DNA of 64,000 nt from the NCBI GenBank assembly GCA_023957385.1, contig JAMLGZ010000001.1, positions 2,466,923-2,530,922 of the forward strand, written 5' to 3'. This stretch comes from Brumimicrobium sp. Lineage in GTDB: Bacteria; Bacteroidota; Bacteroidia; Flavobacteriales_D; Crocinitomicaceae. Of this stretch, positions 18,757-29,304 are shown in pieces (the first letter of the stretch is position 1; every line of letters begins with the position of its first letter). Both the position numbers and the translations under genes were made by a program. The notes beneath the pieces were generated by a model. The model did no database searches. It was not told where the DNA came from and worked only from the letters and a program-made list of their open reading frames with translations.

Positions 18757-20188
18757 CACATTCATCCGAAAGTTTTTTAAAATTTGATACAAAACATCCT
18801 GTATCGTCCTATTTGTAATAGTCAATAATCATAATGTGAGAAAAAAAGTCAAACAGTTAAAACATTTGGAGTTGTACCGTTGTCCACAAATCATCTTCTG
18901 GAGGAGGTTTCTCTGCTTTTTGGACAATCGGTCGGATAGTATTTATAACATAATCTAAGGAAAGATAGAATGGCAGACAAATTCTTATTTTTTCTACAAA
19001 GTTTGAAAAAGCCGTTTTCCCTGACACCCCAACTCTTCGTAAAAGTTCAAGTAGTAAATAGGTAATTAATGCAATAAATATTTGTGATTTTACTGCATTT
19101 TCAGAAGTTCCTATAAAAGTTTTGACATTGAGATTTTGTTTTAAAAGCTTGAAGAAAGTTTCTATATCCCAACGCCTTCTGTATAGTTCTGCAATTGTTG
19201 AAGCTTTCCAAGAAAGATTATTAGTTATAATTTCTATCGTTGTATTTTTCTCTTCATGGTAGGCTACAACCTTTCTGAATTTCATTTGATTTATCCCAAC
19301 TTCTTTTGCTTTTTGTCCTGTCAAATAAATAATCTCGTCTATTAAAATATGTTGATCCTCATTTTCTGGAAGATCTAATTCTTCAGCTACTTCATAAACA
19401 GTGTTTTCTTTTATTCTTGTAACAAAAACATTTTGGGACAACACCCTAGCTTTAATGATGTTAAAATCCCAATATCCTTTATCTTCAACAATAATCGTAT
19501 CCTTTGGGAAAACAATTTCTTCAAATCCTTTTCTGTCATGAATAGATGCATTAGTGATATTCACAAGGTTAGGCATCATCATCGCCTCATCCCATTGCGT
19601 ATGGATTTTAATTCCTCCTTTTGCTGTCCGAAACTTTGCCCAATCAAAAAGCCCTAGACACACGCTAACTGTACTGCTATCACGAAGAAGAATAGTTTGA
19701 TTTTTAACTTCTTCTACTACTTTTCGATGAGTATGTCTTTTCAATAAATTACCGTAGTAGCTTAACAAACTCATATACAGACTCTCAAAGACTTTGTGGC
19801 TACGTTTTTTATTCCCATCACTCATCGTTGATTTTGCAGGACTTTGTTTTAAGTCTAAGTCCCGAATAAAGGTTTTCGACACACCAATACCAACAGAAAT
19901 ATCCTCTAAAGTACTACATCGAGACAGCTGTCCGAACAAATTTGCAACAAGTTGGTCATAAGTCTTGTATTTATGGCATCCCTTGTCAGAATTATGCTGT
20001 TGAATAACTCTTGCTAATAAATGTTGAGGAATTAAGTCAATAATTTGACGAATTACAGGCTTATTGTTATTTTTGTTCCTACGAAACAGTCCCATTTCAT
20101 TTGAATTTTGTCGTGATTTTCAAATTTAAGAAGACTGTTTCGGTTTTTTAATTTTTAATATGATTTTCTGAAAAAGTTTCGGATAGTT
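18757..20188 (-). mobile_element. IS4-family insertion sequence
   Basis: A single transposase gene is bracketed by inverted repeats: ATCCGAAAGTTTTT near 18764 and AAAAAGTTTCGGAT at 20171-20184, which are 13 of 14 in inverse complement. A 12-bp direct repeat ATGAGGTTTAAT stands outside both ends (18745-18756 and 20189-20200) and fits an IS4-type target duplication. Exact ends are uncertain by a few bases because the distances from repeat to IR differ (7 versus 4). The element looks intact and fairly recent. Confidence 0.85.
18857..20095 (-). CDS. IS4-family transposase
   Basis: The 412-residue DDE transposase has the catalytic residues Asp139 (LLRDSSTV), Asp205 (VEDKGYWD) and Glu312. The last is inside the IS4 signature Y-x2-R-x3-E-x6-K (Tyr305, Arg308, Glu312, Lys319). 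An N-terminal DUF4372-like DNA-binding region precedes the catalytic core. The reading frame is complete with no frameshift. Confidence 0.93.
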   Translation of the reverse strand: MGLFRRNKNNNKPVIRQIIDLIPQHLLARVIQQHNSDKGCHKYKTYDQLVANLFGQLSRCSTLEDISVGIGVSKTFIRDLDLKQSPAKSTMSDGNKKRSHKVFESLYMSLLSYYGNLLKRHTHRKVVEEVKNQTILLRDSSTVSVCLGLFDWAKFRTAKGGIKIHTQWDEAMMMPNLVNITNASIHDRKGFEEIVFPKDTIIVEDKGYWDFNIIKARVLSQNVFVTRIKENTVYEVAEELDLPENEDQHILIDEIIYLTGQKAKEVGINQMKFRKVVAYHEEKNTTIEIITNNLSWKASTIAELYRRRWDIETFFKLLKQNLNVKTFIGTSENAVKSQIFIALITYLLLELLRRVGVSGKTAFSNFVEKIRICLPFYLSLDYVINTIRPIVQKAEKPPPEDDLWTTVQLQMF

Positions 20189-20295
20189 ATGAGGTTTAAT
20201 TTAAATTTATTTACACTAAAAAAGTCAATCCACACCAAATCAACTCTTTACTAAGAAAAAGTATAACCCATAAGTCGGATATTAAATTCAAATCA

Positions 20296-20499
20296 TCAAT
20301 CTTCTCTAAAGAAAACCTGCCATTCAATCAATGCCCACACAAACAAAAAAGCAATCTGTATCTTATTGGCATCAAAATGCAGTAAGTTGATAAACAAAAA
20401 ATGGAAAATCAAATAAATCGCAACAGGATAAACTATTCTTACAATGAACTTGGGGGTCTTCCCTAGACCCACCACCCTTTTACGAAGTGAAGAAAACAT
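20296..20499 (-). CDS. Small two-helix membrane protein
   Basis: The 67-residue product has a basic N-terminus and two hydrophobic helices (about residues 18-40 and 46-62). It starts 17 bases after the stop of the lipoprotein gene on the same strand, which suggests cotranscription. No family recognised. Small size limits certainty. Confidence 0.55.
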   Translation of the reverse strand: MFSSLRKRVVGLGKTPKFIVRIVYPVAIYLIFHFLFINLLHFDANKIQIAFLFVWALIEWQVFFRED

Positions 20500-20516
20500 A
20501 GAAAAAAGGGAAATTA

Positions 20517-20987
20517 TTATTTACGCTGATAAGAATCAATAATATCCTTCTCAGAGTTCTTTAAAACTAAACTCTTATCATCGATCGTTTGGATAACATA
20601 CGATTCTACGTTGTTAGAATCTGTCAAACTATAACGTAAAACTAATTCGTCATCGTTGTACACCTCCCATTGACCTGAAGAACGTTTCTCCATTTTTTCT
20701 TTTTCAGAGGCATTTGTCTTAATCATATCATAGATTGAAAAATAACCGTTGTTTTCAAAGTGCGTAACAATAGATGGTGTTTCTAAACTATAATTTACAC
20801 TTTTACTTCCATCAGCATTCGTTCTTTTAACTAAAATCCATTGCCCTGAAAGTTGGTATAAAATATTGCTAGAATCAATAGCAGTTACTGCTCCTGAATC
20901 ATTGTCTTTTTCTTCTGTTACTTCAGAATTATTTGAGGTACAGGCGAATAAAAACAAGATAGTGATGATAGAACAAATTATTTTCAT
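20517..20987 (-). CDS. Putative lipoprotein
   Basis: The 156-residue product has a lipoprotein signal peptide with the lipobox LFAC (Cys16) followed by TSNNSE. The mature part, with strand-rich segments such as GQWILVKR and GQWEVYNDDELVLRYS, resembles small lipocalin-like Bacteroidota lipoproteins that sense or bind lipids. That resemblance is only impressionistic. It is an outer- or inner-membrane-anchored protein of unknown role. Confidence 0.75.
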   Translation of the reverse strand: MKIICSIITILFLFACTSNNSEVTEEKDNDSGAVTAIDSSNILYQLSGQWILVKRTNADGSKSVNYSLETPSIVTHFENNGYFSIYDMIKTNASEKEKMEKRSSGQWEVYNDDELVLRYSLTDSNNVESYVIQTIDDKSLVLKNSEKDIIDSYQRK

Positions 20988-21162
20988 TATAAAAATTTTT
21001 ACAAAGATAGGGAAAATAGTTGATAATAAATCGTGTTGAATAGAAAGTTTTTTCTGATTTTAATAAATATCCTTAAATCAAACTATTTCTTCTTTATGAA
21101 GTGTATTTAGTATGATTTCTTACCATATTAGTACAACCAATCTTAAGTATCCTTTCTATAGA

Positions 21163-22206
21163 TTATTTCTTTTTCGTCTTTAAAAAGAAAAGGATACACA
21201 TAAGAATTATAAAAATCCCCATAAGGAACAGTAGATTTCCATCTAACCACGGAATAAAATCTTTTTTCTTTATTTCTTTTGCTTCTTTAGGCTTTTGAGT
21301 TTTATTATTTTCTCTTGCCTCATATTCAATATAATGATCATGAAAATCATAGCGATTTTTTACAACTTTCCCAAAAAGCCCTTTAAAACTTATCTGTAAG
21401 TAATCTCTTTCACGCATGATATAGATAGACTTATTGTATTTATCTCCAAGTTGTTTGTCTGAAATATTATAATGTCTCCCAGCTGAGTAATAAAAATAGG
21501 CATTGGTTATATAGAGGTATTCCTTCTGAAAGTCTCCCATCTCTTCAAAAGCATCTCCCAAAACAATATCACGCGAATCATTAAACATAGCATATTGACG
21601 TAAAGCTGAATCAATGGCAACAGAAACTAAAGCATATTCATTTTTATTGGGAGCAGCACTTTTTCGTGCCTTCTTAATACGTTCGCTTTTTAAAATCGTA
21701 AAGATATTTGTAGAATCTGTATAAAAAACACCTTTCTTTTTAGCTATATAGGCATTATTTAAGTCAGTAAAGGCATCATATAAACTATAAATAAGATTTG
21801 TATCCTTAGGAAGAGTACGTTCATTATATTGCTGCAATGCTTTGAATCTACCTACTTTATGCATAGTTAGTCGATATAACCCTTGCGCAACAGGATGCCT
21901 TACAGAATCCATATTAAGGCGAGAAAAAATACTATAAGCTAGCTCATATTTTTGAAGATAAACACTTTCATAAGCATAGAACAAACTATCATGCGGTGTC
22001 CATTCATTCATGGGATTATTATGAATTTGCATAATACGTATCTTCATATAATGAGGGGGTTCTGGTTGTCGTTGATATTTTCGTATGCTAAACAAATATG
22101 TGTTTTCATACTTCGGTGGTGCCTGCCCTCCCATATCTTGCGCCATAACTAATGAAAACGATAGCATTAGATAAACAATACCATATATAAAAAAACGCAC
22201 TATCAT
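21163..22206 (-). CDS. Membrane-anchored exported protein of unknown function
   Basis: The 347-residue product has an N-terminal signal peptide (cleavage near VMAQ-DMGG). A helical, Tyr-rich periplasmic body may contain TPR-like helices, and a single transmembrane helix at about 320-343 is followed by KTKKK, so the C-terminus is cytoplasmic. Its start overlaps the stop of the DUF4159 gene by four bases (ATGA), so translation is coupled and the two products may act together. No family is recognised. Confidence 0.75.
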   Translation of the reverse strand: MIVRFFIYGIVYLMLSFSLVMAQDMGGQAPPKYENTYLFSIRKYQRQPEPPHYMKIRIMQIHNNPMNEWTPHDSLFYAYESVYLQKYELAYSIFSRLNMDSVRHPVAQGLYRLTMHKVGRFKALQQYNERTLPKDTNLIYSLYDAFTDLNNAYIAKKKGVFYTDSTNIFTILKSERIKKARKSAAPNKNEYALVSVAIDSALRQYAMFNDSRDIVLGDAFEEMGDFQKEYLYITNAYFYYSAGRHYNISDKQLGDKYNKSIYIMRERDYLQISFKGLFGKVVKNRYDFHDHYIEYEARENNKTQKPKEAKEIKKKDFIPWLDGNLLFLMGIFIILMCILFFLKTKKK

Positions 22207-22862
22207 TCAATCCCTCCTTTAATCAATATAAACTGTAAAATATTAGCGCCCATCTTTAGTGCTGCTTCTCGCTTTTCTGGAGGATCATTATGCACTCCTT
22301 GATCTTCCCAACCATCTCCTAAATCAGTTTCATGAGTATAAAGCAACACTAACCTTCCTTCTATAATAATTCCAAAAGCTTGTGGACGTTGATTATCATG
22401 TTCATGTATTTTTGGTAATCCATTATTAAAATTATACTTCTGATGAAAAATAGGATGAGAAAAAGGTAATTCTACTAATTTCTCATTAGGAAAAAGCTTT
22501 TGAATTTCAGGTCGTATGAATTCGTCCATCCCATAGTTATCATCTATATGCAAAAAACCTCCTCCTAAAAGGTAGGTGCGTAAATTTTCTCGTTCCGAAT
22601 TAGAAAAAACAACGTTTCCATGACCTGTCATGTGTACAAATGGATATGAAAATAGAGCAGGACTCCCCACATCTACATACGGAACTTCTAAATCTATATT
22701 TGCTTTCAAGAAATCGTTGGCAAATTTCACTAAATTAGGAACGGATGTTGGATTAGCATAATAGTCTCCCCCACCGTTATACTTCAATACAGCCACCTGA
22801 AAATTTTGTCCCCATGAAAGGCAACAAAATGAAAGGCTTACTATTATCCATAAATTACGCAT
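22203..22862 (-). CDS. DUF4159 domain-containing exported protein
   Basis: The 219-residue protein has a signal peptide ending near SWGQ. It then matches the DUF4159 pattern, with VLKYNGGGDYYANP at the start, HMTGHGNVVFS in the middle and GGFLHIDDNYG. The family is found in periplasmic proteins and has a glutamine-amidotransferase-like fold; its biochemical role is unknown. It lies between rsmE (8-base overlap) and the membrane-anchored protein (4-base overlap). Confidence 0.85.
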   Translation of the reverse strand: MRNLWIIVSLSFCCLSWGQNFQVAVLKYNGGGDYYANPTSVPNLVKFANDFLKANIDLEVPYVDVGSPALFSYPFVHMTGHGNVVFSNSERENLRTYLLGGGFLHIDDNYGMDEFIRPEIQKLFPNEKLVELPFSHPIFHQKYNFNNGLPKIHEHDNQRPQAFGIIIEGRLVLLYTHETDLGDGWEDQGVHNDPPEKREAALKMGANILQFILIKGGIE

Positions 22863-23589
22863 TGTTCTCTTCTAAAAATAATTTGCAACTAGCGCAGGCA
22901 AATACTCCAGCTGTTTCCGTCCGCAAACGAGTTTTTCCCAAAGTTACAAATTGATATCCATTTTGAGTTGCTTTTTGCACTTCATTTTGACTAAAATCGC
23001 CTTCTGGGCCGATTAAAATCGGGGTGTTTTGAACTAACCAACGTTGGCTATTTTTCATAATCTCCTTTGAGATAGTCGTATTTTTTGAACTATCCTCATA
23101 GCAATGCGCCAAGAGTCCATTTGGGTTATTCTTTAAAAACACATCCAATTTAGTCAAGTCATTCAATTTCGGCAAAAAGAGTCGTTTAGATTGCTTTACT
23201 GCCGATACCAAAATTTTCTCAAACCGATCCTTATTGATGACTTTACGCTCTGAATTATCGCAAAGCAACGGGGTTATTTCATGTATTCCTAGTTCTGTTG
23301 CTTTTTCTAAAAACCATTCAAAACGATCATTATTTTTAGTAGGTGCTATAGCAATATGAATATGATAATCATCTTTGGGTTGCACAAGGTGTTCTTTACG
23401 TTGAATCATCATTCTTTTATGTGCATTATCCAATATCTCTCCCAGAAAAAGTTCTCCTTTTCCATTTATCACCTCTACGCTATCTCCATTTTGCAGGCGT
23501 AAAACCTTGGCAGCATGCTTTGACTCTTCCTCTGAAAGAGTGAGTATATCATTGTCTAAGCTATCTAGTTCAAGGAAAAATCGATTCAT
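22855..23589 (-). CDS. rsmE: 16S rRNA m3U1498 methyltransferase
   Basis: This SPOUT-class enzyme methylates N3 of U1498 in 16S rRNA. The 244-residue product has an N-terminal PUA-like domain (residues 1-75) and the knotted methyltransferase domain, with the SAM-binding motifs LIGPEGDFS and LGKTRLRTETA near the C-terminus. Its ATG shares one base with the holA stop (TGATG), so it is translationally coupled to holA. Confidence 0.93.
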   Translation of the reverse strand: MNRFFLELDSLDNDILTLSEEESKHAAKVLRLQNGDSVEVINGKGELFLGEILDNAHKRMMIQRKEHLVQPKDDYHIHIAIAPTKNNDRFEWFLEKATELGIHEITPLLCDNSERKVINKDRFEKILVSAVKQSKRLFLPKLNDLTKLDVFLKNNPNGLLAHCYEDSSKNTTISKEIMKNSQRWLVQNTPILIGPEGDFSQNEVQKATQNGYQFVTLGKTRLRTETAGVFACASCKLFLEENNA

Positions 23590-24581
23590 CAGTGCATTAA
23601 TAAAAAGATGAGTTCACGCAAAAGGTCAGAGTCTGTTCCCGGCCCGGGATTAATCCCTTTGCTCTTTAAATCGTATTCCTGTAGAATAGCAATATTGGTA
23701 GCTATTTTTTTAGGATTATATATTTGTTTAGCTTTCATTACCTCTTGTGCTGCGGGGTAACTCATCTTTAACTTAGACATCAATTCATTTACTGAATTTG
23801 CTTGAGAAAAATGGGCACGCATCAAGCGGTCGTGAAAATTAAAAATCATTGGAATTAGTGCCGTAATATGTGTTGCTTTTGGATTTTGTTCAAAATAATG
23901 TATGATTTTATTTGCCTTAATAATATTACGTGACGCTATGGCATTTGTTAATTCAAAAGCATTGTAATCCTTAGATATTCCAATATTTTCTTCTATATGG
24001 TTTGGTGTAATCTGAGTTCCCTTTGGAAGTATGATAGCTAATTTATCAAGCTCATTCACTATTTTCCCTAAGTCTGTCCCTAAAAATTCCACTAACAACA
24101 AGGCAGCTTTTGGCTCTATCGTATATCCTTTACTTTTAATGTATTCGTTTAACCAATTCTCTACTTGATTTTCATAGAGTGGTTTACTTTCAAATACAAC
24201 CCCATGCTTACTTACGTTCTTAAAAAATTTGGTGCGAGAATCTGCCTTTTTATGTTTATGTGCAATAATTAATACAGTAGTAGATACAGGGTTGGAAAAA
24301 TAGGACTCCATAATATCCCAAGACTTAATATCCTGCGCTTCTTTTACTATCACCACTTGTCTTTCAGCCATCATCGGATATTGCTTCACTTGTTCTTGCA
24401 ACTGATCCATGTTAACATCCTTCCCATAAACAACAGTCAGATTGAAGTCCTTTTCATGCTCGTCCAACAGAAAATCCTCTGCTGCTTGAGTAATTCGGTC
24501 AATATAATAAGCTTCTTCCCCATGTAAAAGGTAAATGGGTTTGGGAGTTCTATTCTTAAATTGAGCTATGATGTCTTTCAT
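23589..24581 (-). CDS. holA: DNA polymerase III subunit delta
   Basis: HolA is the clamp-loader subunit that opens the sliding clamp. The frame is open from 24632, but the start at 24581 (MKDIIAQFKNRTPKPIYLL) gives the usual 330-residue length. The LLHGEEAYYID opening, the AAA+-like fold without a functional Walker A, and the C-terminal helical collar region (LTNAIASRN) fit the family. It is the first gene of a tightly packed leftward operon with rsmE and the DUF4159 gene. The 24582-24869 gap holds its promoter region and that of prpB. Confidence 0.9.
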   Translation of the reverse strand: MKDIIAQFKNRTPKPIYLLHGEEAYYIDRITQAAEDFLLDEHEKDFNLTVVYGKDVNMDQLQEQVKQYPMMAERQVVIVKEAQDIKSWDIMESYFSNPVSTTVLIIAHKHKKADSRTKFFKNVSKHGVVFESKPLYENQVENWLNEYIKSKGYTIEPKAALLLVEFLGTDLGKIVNELDKLAIILPKGTQITPNHIEENIGISKDYNAFELTNAIASRNIIKANKIIHYFEQNPKATHITALIPMIFNFHDRLMRAHFSQANSVNELMSKLKMSYPAAQEVMKAKQIYNPKKIATNIAILQEYDLKSKGINPGPGTDSDLLRELIFLLMH

Positions 24582-24869
24582 ATCGGATTTCAAAAATAAG
24601 AAATTAACTGAAAGATAAACTGAAAAGAGCAATAGATTTTATACTAAAAGCAAAGGGAAATGATATAATAACCTATTGCTCATTTAGAATGAAATACAAC
24701 AAATAATTATATAAAAAAGGAAAATCTTTTACCTCATTCCAAACAAACAAATCTCCATCCATCCTTCTTTTCTTGACTTTTGTCATTTATCCCTATCTAT
24801 TTCATTTTCTACTTTTATATTTACGGATTAATTCGTTTATTTGTAATCCATTAAAAAATAGTTGAAATA

Positions 24870-25778
24870 GTGTCAAATTATATCTCTCCCGGTGCAAAAT
24901 TTCGGGAAGCAATGAAAAAGGAAAGTCCACTACAAATTGTAGGGGCTATCAACGCAAATCACGCTTTATTAGCGCAACAAGCAGGTTTTAATGCCATTTA
25001 TCTCTCAGGAGGAGGAGTAGCCGCTGGTTCTTTAGGGATTCCAGATTTAGGAATTACGAATTTAGAGGACGTACTCATAGATGTGAGAAGAATCACACGT
25101 GTATGTGACTTACCTTTATTGGTAGATATTGACACTGGTTTTGGAGCTTCAAATTTCAATATTGAAAGAACTATCAAAGATTTAATTAGAGCAGGAGCTG
25201 CAGCTATTCATATTGAAGATCAAGTGGGAGCTAAACGTTGTGGACACCGTCCAAACAAGGAATTGGTAAGCCTCGAAGAAATGGCTGACCGCGTGTACGC
25301 TGCGAATGATGCTCGAAACCAAGTTGACAAGGATTTTGTGATTGGTGCTCGAACAGATGCGTTTGCAAATGAAGGATTAGACGGAGCATTAAAAAGAGCC
25401 ATAGCATATAAGGAGGCTGGTGCTGACTTTATCTTTGCTGAGGCTGTTCCAGATATTTCTTATTACAAAGAATTCGTACAAGCTACAGGAATACCTGTAC
25501 TAGCAAATATTACCGAATTTGGAAAAATTGACATGTACACCGTAGAGGAGTTAAAAGCAGCTGAAGTAGAATTAATTTTATATCCACTTTCTGCTTTCCG
25601 TGCTGCTAATAAAGCTGCTCAGGTGGTATATGAACATATACGCCAAGAAGGAACACAGAAAAATGTTTTAGACACTATGCAATCTCGAACCGAATTATAC
25701 GAAAGTATTGGCTACTATGATTATGAACAAAAATTAGATAACCTTTTTAAACAACAAAAACATGGAAACTCAAAATAA
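24870..25778 (+). CDS. prpB: Methylisocitrate lyase
   Basis: PrpB splits 2-methylisocitrate into pyruvate and succinate in the propionate pathway. The 302-residue protein has the catalytic KRCGHRP motif (Cys124), the Mg-binding DIDTGFG segment near residue 86 and the IHIEDQ strand. The start is GTG at 24870. A GGATTA...TAATCC inverted repeat at 24825-24849, overlapping a -7-like TTTATTTG, may be the operon promoter or operator. The stop overlaps prpC by 17 bases. Order prpB-prpC-prpD, without a prpR, gives the classic route. Confidence 0.92.
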   Translation: MSNYISPGAKFREAMKKESPLQIVGAINANHALLAQQAGFNAIYLSGGGVAAGSLGIPDLGITNLEDVLIDVRRITRVCDLPLLVDIDTGFGASNFNIERTIKDLIRAGAAAIHIEDQVGAKRCGHRPNKELVSLEEMADRVYAANDARNQVDKDFVIGARTDAFANEGLDGALKRAIAYKEAGADFIFAEAVPDISYYKEFVQATGIPVLANITEFGKIDMYTVEELKAAEVELILYPLSAFRAANKAAQVVYEHIRQEGTQKNVLDTMQSRTELYESIGYYDYEQKLDNLFKQQKHGNSK

Positions 25779-26916
25779 CCCTATGCCAGTTAAAAAGAAA
25801 AGCGTTGCTTTATCTGGTGTTGCCGCTGGTAATACCGCACTTTGCACCGTTGGAAAATCTGGAAACGACCTTCATTACAGAGGTTACGATATTTATGATT
25901 TAGCTGCTAAAGCTCAATTTGAAGAAGTAGCTTATCTTTTAATTTACGGTAAATTACCTACTCAAGCTGAATTAGATAGCTATAAAGCAAGATTAAAAAC
26001 ACTGAGAGGTCTTCCGAAAGGAATTAAAGAAATATTAAAGCAAATTCCTGGTGAAGCACATCCTATGAACGTATTACAAGTATATGCTGCTTCATTGGGA
26101 ACAATTACTCCAGAAAAAGAACCTTATACAAAGGAAGGTGCGCAAGCAATTGCAGATAAATTAATGGCTTCATTTAGCTCTGCTCTATTATTTTGGCATC
26201 ATTATACTGTAAACAACAAAGAGATTGAAGTAGAAACTAACGATGATTCAGTGGGTGGACATTTCTTACATCTTTTACATGGAAAAGCACCTTCTGCTTC
26301 TTGGGAACATGCAATGAATGTTTCTTTAATTTTATATGCAGAGCATGAATTCAACGCTTCCACTTTCACAGGTCGTGTAATCGCAGGAACTGGTTCTGAC
26401 ATCTACGCTTCTATTGCTGGTGCTATTGGTGCTTTACGTGGACCAAAACACGGAGGTGCAAATGAAGTAGCGTATGAGATTCAATCTCGTTACAGCTCTG
26501 CAGATGAAGCTGAAAAAGATATCTTAGTACGCTTAGAACAAAAGGAAAAAATCATTGGATTTGGTCACCCAGTATATACAGTTACCGATCCTCGTAACGT
26601 AATTATCAAGAAAATTGCAGAAGATCTTTCAAAAGAAGATGGAGATATGCTATTGTACGATGTTGCCGAAAGATTGGAGACAGCCATGTGGGATAACAAA
26701 AAAATGTTCCCTAACCTAGATTGGTTCTCAGCTGTATCTTACAATAAGATGGGTGTTCCAACTGCTATGTTTACTCCTCTATTTGTTGTGAGTCGTGTTA
26801 CAGGTTGGGCTGCACATATCATCGAGCAAAGAGAAGACGGAAAGATTATTCGTCCAAGCGCGAACTATATCGGACCAGATGATTTAACATGGGTAGATAT
26901 TAAGGACAGAAAATAA
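25762..26916 (+). CDS. prpC: 2-methylcitrate synthase
   Basis: The enzyme joins propionyl-CoA and oxaloacetate. The 384-residue product is a short citrate-synthase-fold protein of the type II methylcitrate group. Catalytic residues are His230 in PKHGGAN, His269 in GFGHPVY and Asp276 in TDPR. Its position between prpB and prpD distinguishes it from the housekeeping gltA. It overlaps the end of prpB, so translation is coupled. Confidence 0.92.
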   Translation: METQNNPMPVKKKSVALSGVAAGNTALCTVGKSGNDLHYRGYDIYDLAAKAQFEEVAYLLIYGKLPTQAELDSYKARLKTLRGLPKGIKEILKQIPGEAHPMNVLQVYAASLGTITPEKEPYTKEGAQAIADKLMASFSSALLFWHHYTVNNKEIEVETNDDSVGGHFLHLLHGKAPSASWEHAMNVSLILYAEHEFNASTFTGRVIAGTGSDIYASIAGAIGALRGPKHGGANEVAYEIQSRYSSADEAEKDILVRLEQKEKIIGFGHPVYTVTDPRNVIIKKIAEDLSKEDGDMLLYDVAERLETAMWDNKKMFPNLDWFSAVSYNKMGVPTAMFTPLFVVSRVTGWAAHIIEQREDGKIIRPSANYIGPDDLTWVDIKDRK

Positions 26917-26942
26917 GTATAAACTATTAATATAAAATATAA

Positions 26943-28394
26943 ATGTCAGCAAGAATTAGTAATGAAAGACCGCAACCGGATAAAGTGTTGGTAGATATTG
27001 CGGATTATGTACTGAATTATGAAATTAAAAACGAGTTAGCTTGGAAGACAGCTCACTATTGTTTGTTAGACACATTAGGATGTGGATTAGAAGCCCTAAC
27101 ATATCCTGCTTGTACTAAAATGTTAGGACCTATCGTACCAGGAACAGTAGTTCCAAATGGTGCTAAAGTTCCAGGAACATCTTTCCAATTAGATCCCGTT
27201 CAAGCGGCATTTAATATCGGAGCAATTATCCGTTGGTTAGACTTTAACGATACTTGGTTGGCAGCAGAATGGGGACACCCTTCAGACAACTTAGGTGGTA
27301 TCTTAGCTACAGCAGATTGGATTTCAAGAAATAATATCGCTGAAGGTAAAAAACCTTTAACTATGAAAAGTGTACTTGAAGGGATGATCAAAGCACATGA
27401 AATTCAAGGTGTAATCGCATTGGAAAATTCTTTCAATAAAGTTGGTTTAGACCACGTAATGTTGGTTAAACTAGCTACTACAGCTGTAGTTGCTAAGATG
27501 TTAGGTTTATCTAGAGATGAAGTAATCAACGCGGTTTCTTTAGCTTTTGTAGATGGACAATCATTGAGAACATATCGTCATGCACCAAACACAGGAAGTA
27601 GAAAATCTTGGGCAGCTGGTGATGCAACATCTAGAGGTGTTAGATTAGCTTTAATCGCTAAAACAGGTGAAATGGGTTACCCTTCTGTATTAACTGCTCC
27701 AGTTTGGGGATTCTATGACGTTTCTTTCAAAGGAAATGAATTCAAGTTTCAAAGAGATTACGGTTCTTACGTAATGGAGAATGTATTATTCAAGATTTCT
27801 TTCCCTGCTGAGTTCCACTCACAAACTGCAGTTGAAGCTGCTATGACCTTACATGGTAAATTAAAAGCAATGGGTAAAACTTCTGATGATATTAAGAAAG
27901 TAACTATTCGTACACACGAAGCTTGTATTCGTATCATCGACAAAAAAGGTCCTTTAGCGAATCCTGCCGACCGTGACCACTGTATCCAGTACATGGTAGC
28001 TGTTCCATTAATTCACGGACGTTTAACTGCTGCTGATTATGAGGACAACATCGCTTCTGACCCAAGAATTGATGCCTTAAGAGATAAGATTTCTTGTGTG
28101 GAAGATCCACAATACACGAAAGATTATCACGATCCAGAAATGCGTTCTATTTCTAATGCATTAACTGTTGAATTAAACGACGGAACTGTATTAGACGAGA
28201 TTGAAGTAGAATATCCAATCGGACACAAGCGCAGAAGAGATGAAGGTATTCCTGAGTTAATCAAAAAATACAAAGTTAACTTAGCTCGTGTGTTTGCTGA
28301 AAAACAACAAAATCAAGTATTGAATCAATCACTAGATTTTGATACCTTAGTAAATACACCAGTAAACGAATACGTTGATTTATATATGAAATAG
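26943..28394 (+). CDS. prpD: 2-methylcitrate dehydratase
   Basis: PrpD converts 2-methylcitrate to 2-methylaconitate independently of iron-sulfur clusters. The 483-residue protein matches the MmgE/PrpD family throughout, with a [17 protein letters not shown] segment near residue 100, the KSWAAGDAT segment, and HSQTAVEA. It is the last gene of the operon, 26 bases after prpC. An IS3-family element has inserted 7 bases after its stop without damaging the coding region; any native terminator is displaced. Confidence 0.93.
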   Translation: MSARISNERPQPDKVLVDIADYVLNYEIKNELAWKTAHYCLLDTLGCGLEALTYPACTKMLGPIVPGTVVPNGAKVPGTSFQLDPVQAAFNIGAIIRWLDFNDTWLAAEWGHPSDNLGGILATADWISRNNIAEGKKPLTMKSVLEGMIKAHEIQGVIALENSFNKVGLDHVMLVKLATTAVVAKMLGLSRDEVINAVSLAFVDGQSLRTYRHAPNTGSRKSWAAGDATSRGVRLALIAKTGEMGYPSVLTAPVWGFYDVSFKGNEFKFQRDYGSYVMENVLFKISFPAEFHSQTAVEAAMTLHGKLKAMGKTSDDIKKVTIRTHEACIRIIDKKGPLANPADRDHCIQYMVAVPLIHGRLTAADYEDNIASDPRIDALRDKISCVEDPQYTKDYHDPEMRSISNALTVELNDGTVLDEIEVEYPIGHKRRRDEGIPELIKKYKVNLARVFAEKQQNQVLNQSLDFDTLVNTPVNEYVDLYMK

Positions 28395-28444
28395 AAAAAT
28401 TTGTATCGTCCTAAATAAGCGTTACATATTTTAAACAAAAATAA

Positions 28445-29290
28445 TTAAAACTTCTGTGAAGCTAGCTTCACAGAAGTTTTTTTATAAGTTTTTCTTTTTA
28501 TAGTTCTTTGCATATGCATTTTACTTGGTGTTAACAATTCACATGACAGATGTGGTCTTTGGTTATTATAGATTTCAATAGATTCTTTTACAATTTTTTT
28601 CATTGTTTGAATATCAGCTTTATAATTTTCCAATAAAAACTCATCCTTTAATATTCCATTTACTCTTTCAGCTACCGCGTTTGCATACGGATCATAGCTT
28701 TCAGTCATACTAGGTCGAATATTTTTCCTTTTAAGACATTCTTGATATTTATTACTACAATATTGTATTCCTCTATCAGAATGATGAATCAAAGGATGAT
28801 TCTTATATATACGATTTTTACAGGCCATTTTAAGAGCTCTTAAAGCACCTTCTGTTGCAAGGCTATTTGATAAATCATACCCCATTATCCTCTTTGAATA
28901 AGCATCCGTTACTAGAGCTAAATAACCATTACCTCTTCCTTCAATATAAGTTATATCTGATACCCATACTTGTTCTGGTTTTGTTATTTCTAAATTCTCT
29001 ACAATATTTTTATATTTATGAAATCGATGATGAGAATTAGTTGTGATATGATAGTTTTTCCTTGGAATTACTAACATATGATTTGCTCTAAGAATATCAA
29101 AAAGTTTATCTCTACCCACATGAAGACCTTTTAATTCTTCTTTTAAAAGAAAATAAAGCTTCTTAGTACCTATTCTAGGCATTTTTATACGTACATTATT
29201 AACCATTTCAATAACTTGGCTAGCGACTTCTCGTTTTTCATTTATAAGCCAGAAACTACGATAATAGTATTGTCTATTTATCCCGACCAA
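28445..29290 (-). CDS. IS3-family transposase OrfB (catalytic)
   Basis: The 281-residue frame encodes the rve/DDE integrase core. Asp112 (VWVSDITY), Asp172 (HHSDRGIQY) and Glu208 (NAVAERVNG) show the D-D-35-E spacing. An HTH_21-like helical segment lies at about 25-75. The annotated start is a TTG, but the frame continues upstream into the end of OrfA in the -1 frame, so the true product is probably an OrfAB fusion made by frameshifting near the A-rich AAAGAAA stretch, as in other IS3 elements. Confidence 0.9.
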   Translation of the reverse strand: MVGINRQYYYRSFWLINEKREVASQVIEMVNNVRIKMPRIGTKKLYFLLKEELKGLHVGRDKLFDILRANHMLVIPRKNYHITTNSHHRFHKYKNIVENLEITKPEQVWVSDITYIEGRGNGYLALVTDAYSKRIMGYDLSNSLATEGALRALKMACKNRIYKNHPLIHHSDRGIQYCSNKYQECLKRKNIRPSMTESYDPYANAVAERVNGILKDEFLLENYKADIQTMKKIVKESIEIYNNQRPHLSCELLTPSKMHMQRTIKRKTYKKTSVKLASQKF

Positions 29291-29304
29291 TCCACAAAGA
29301 TAGC

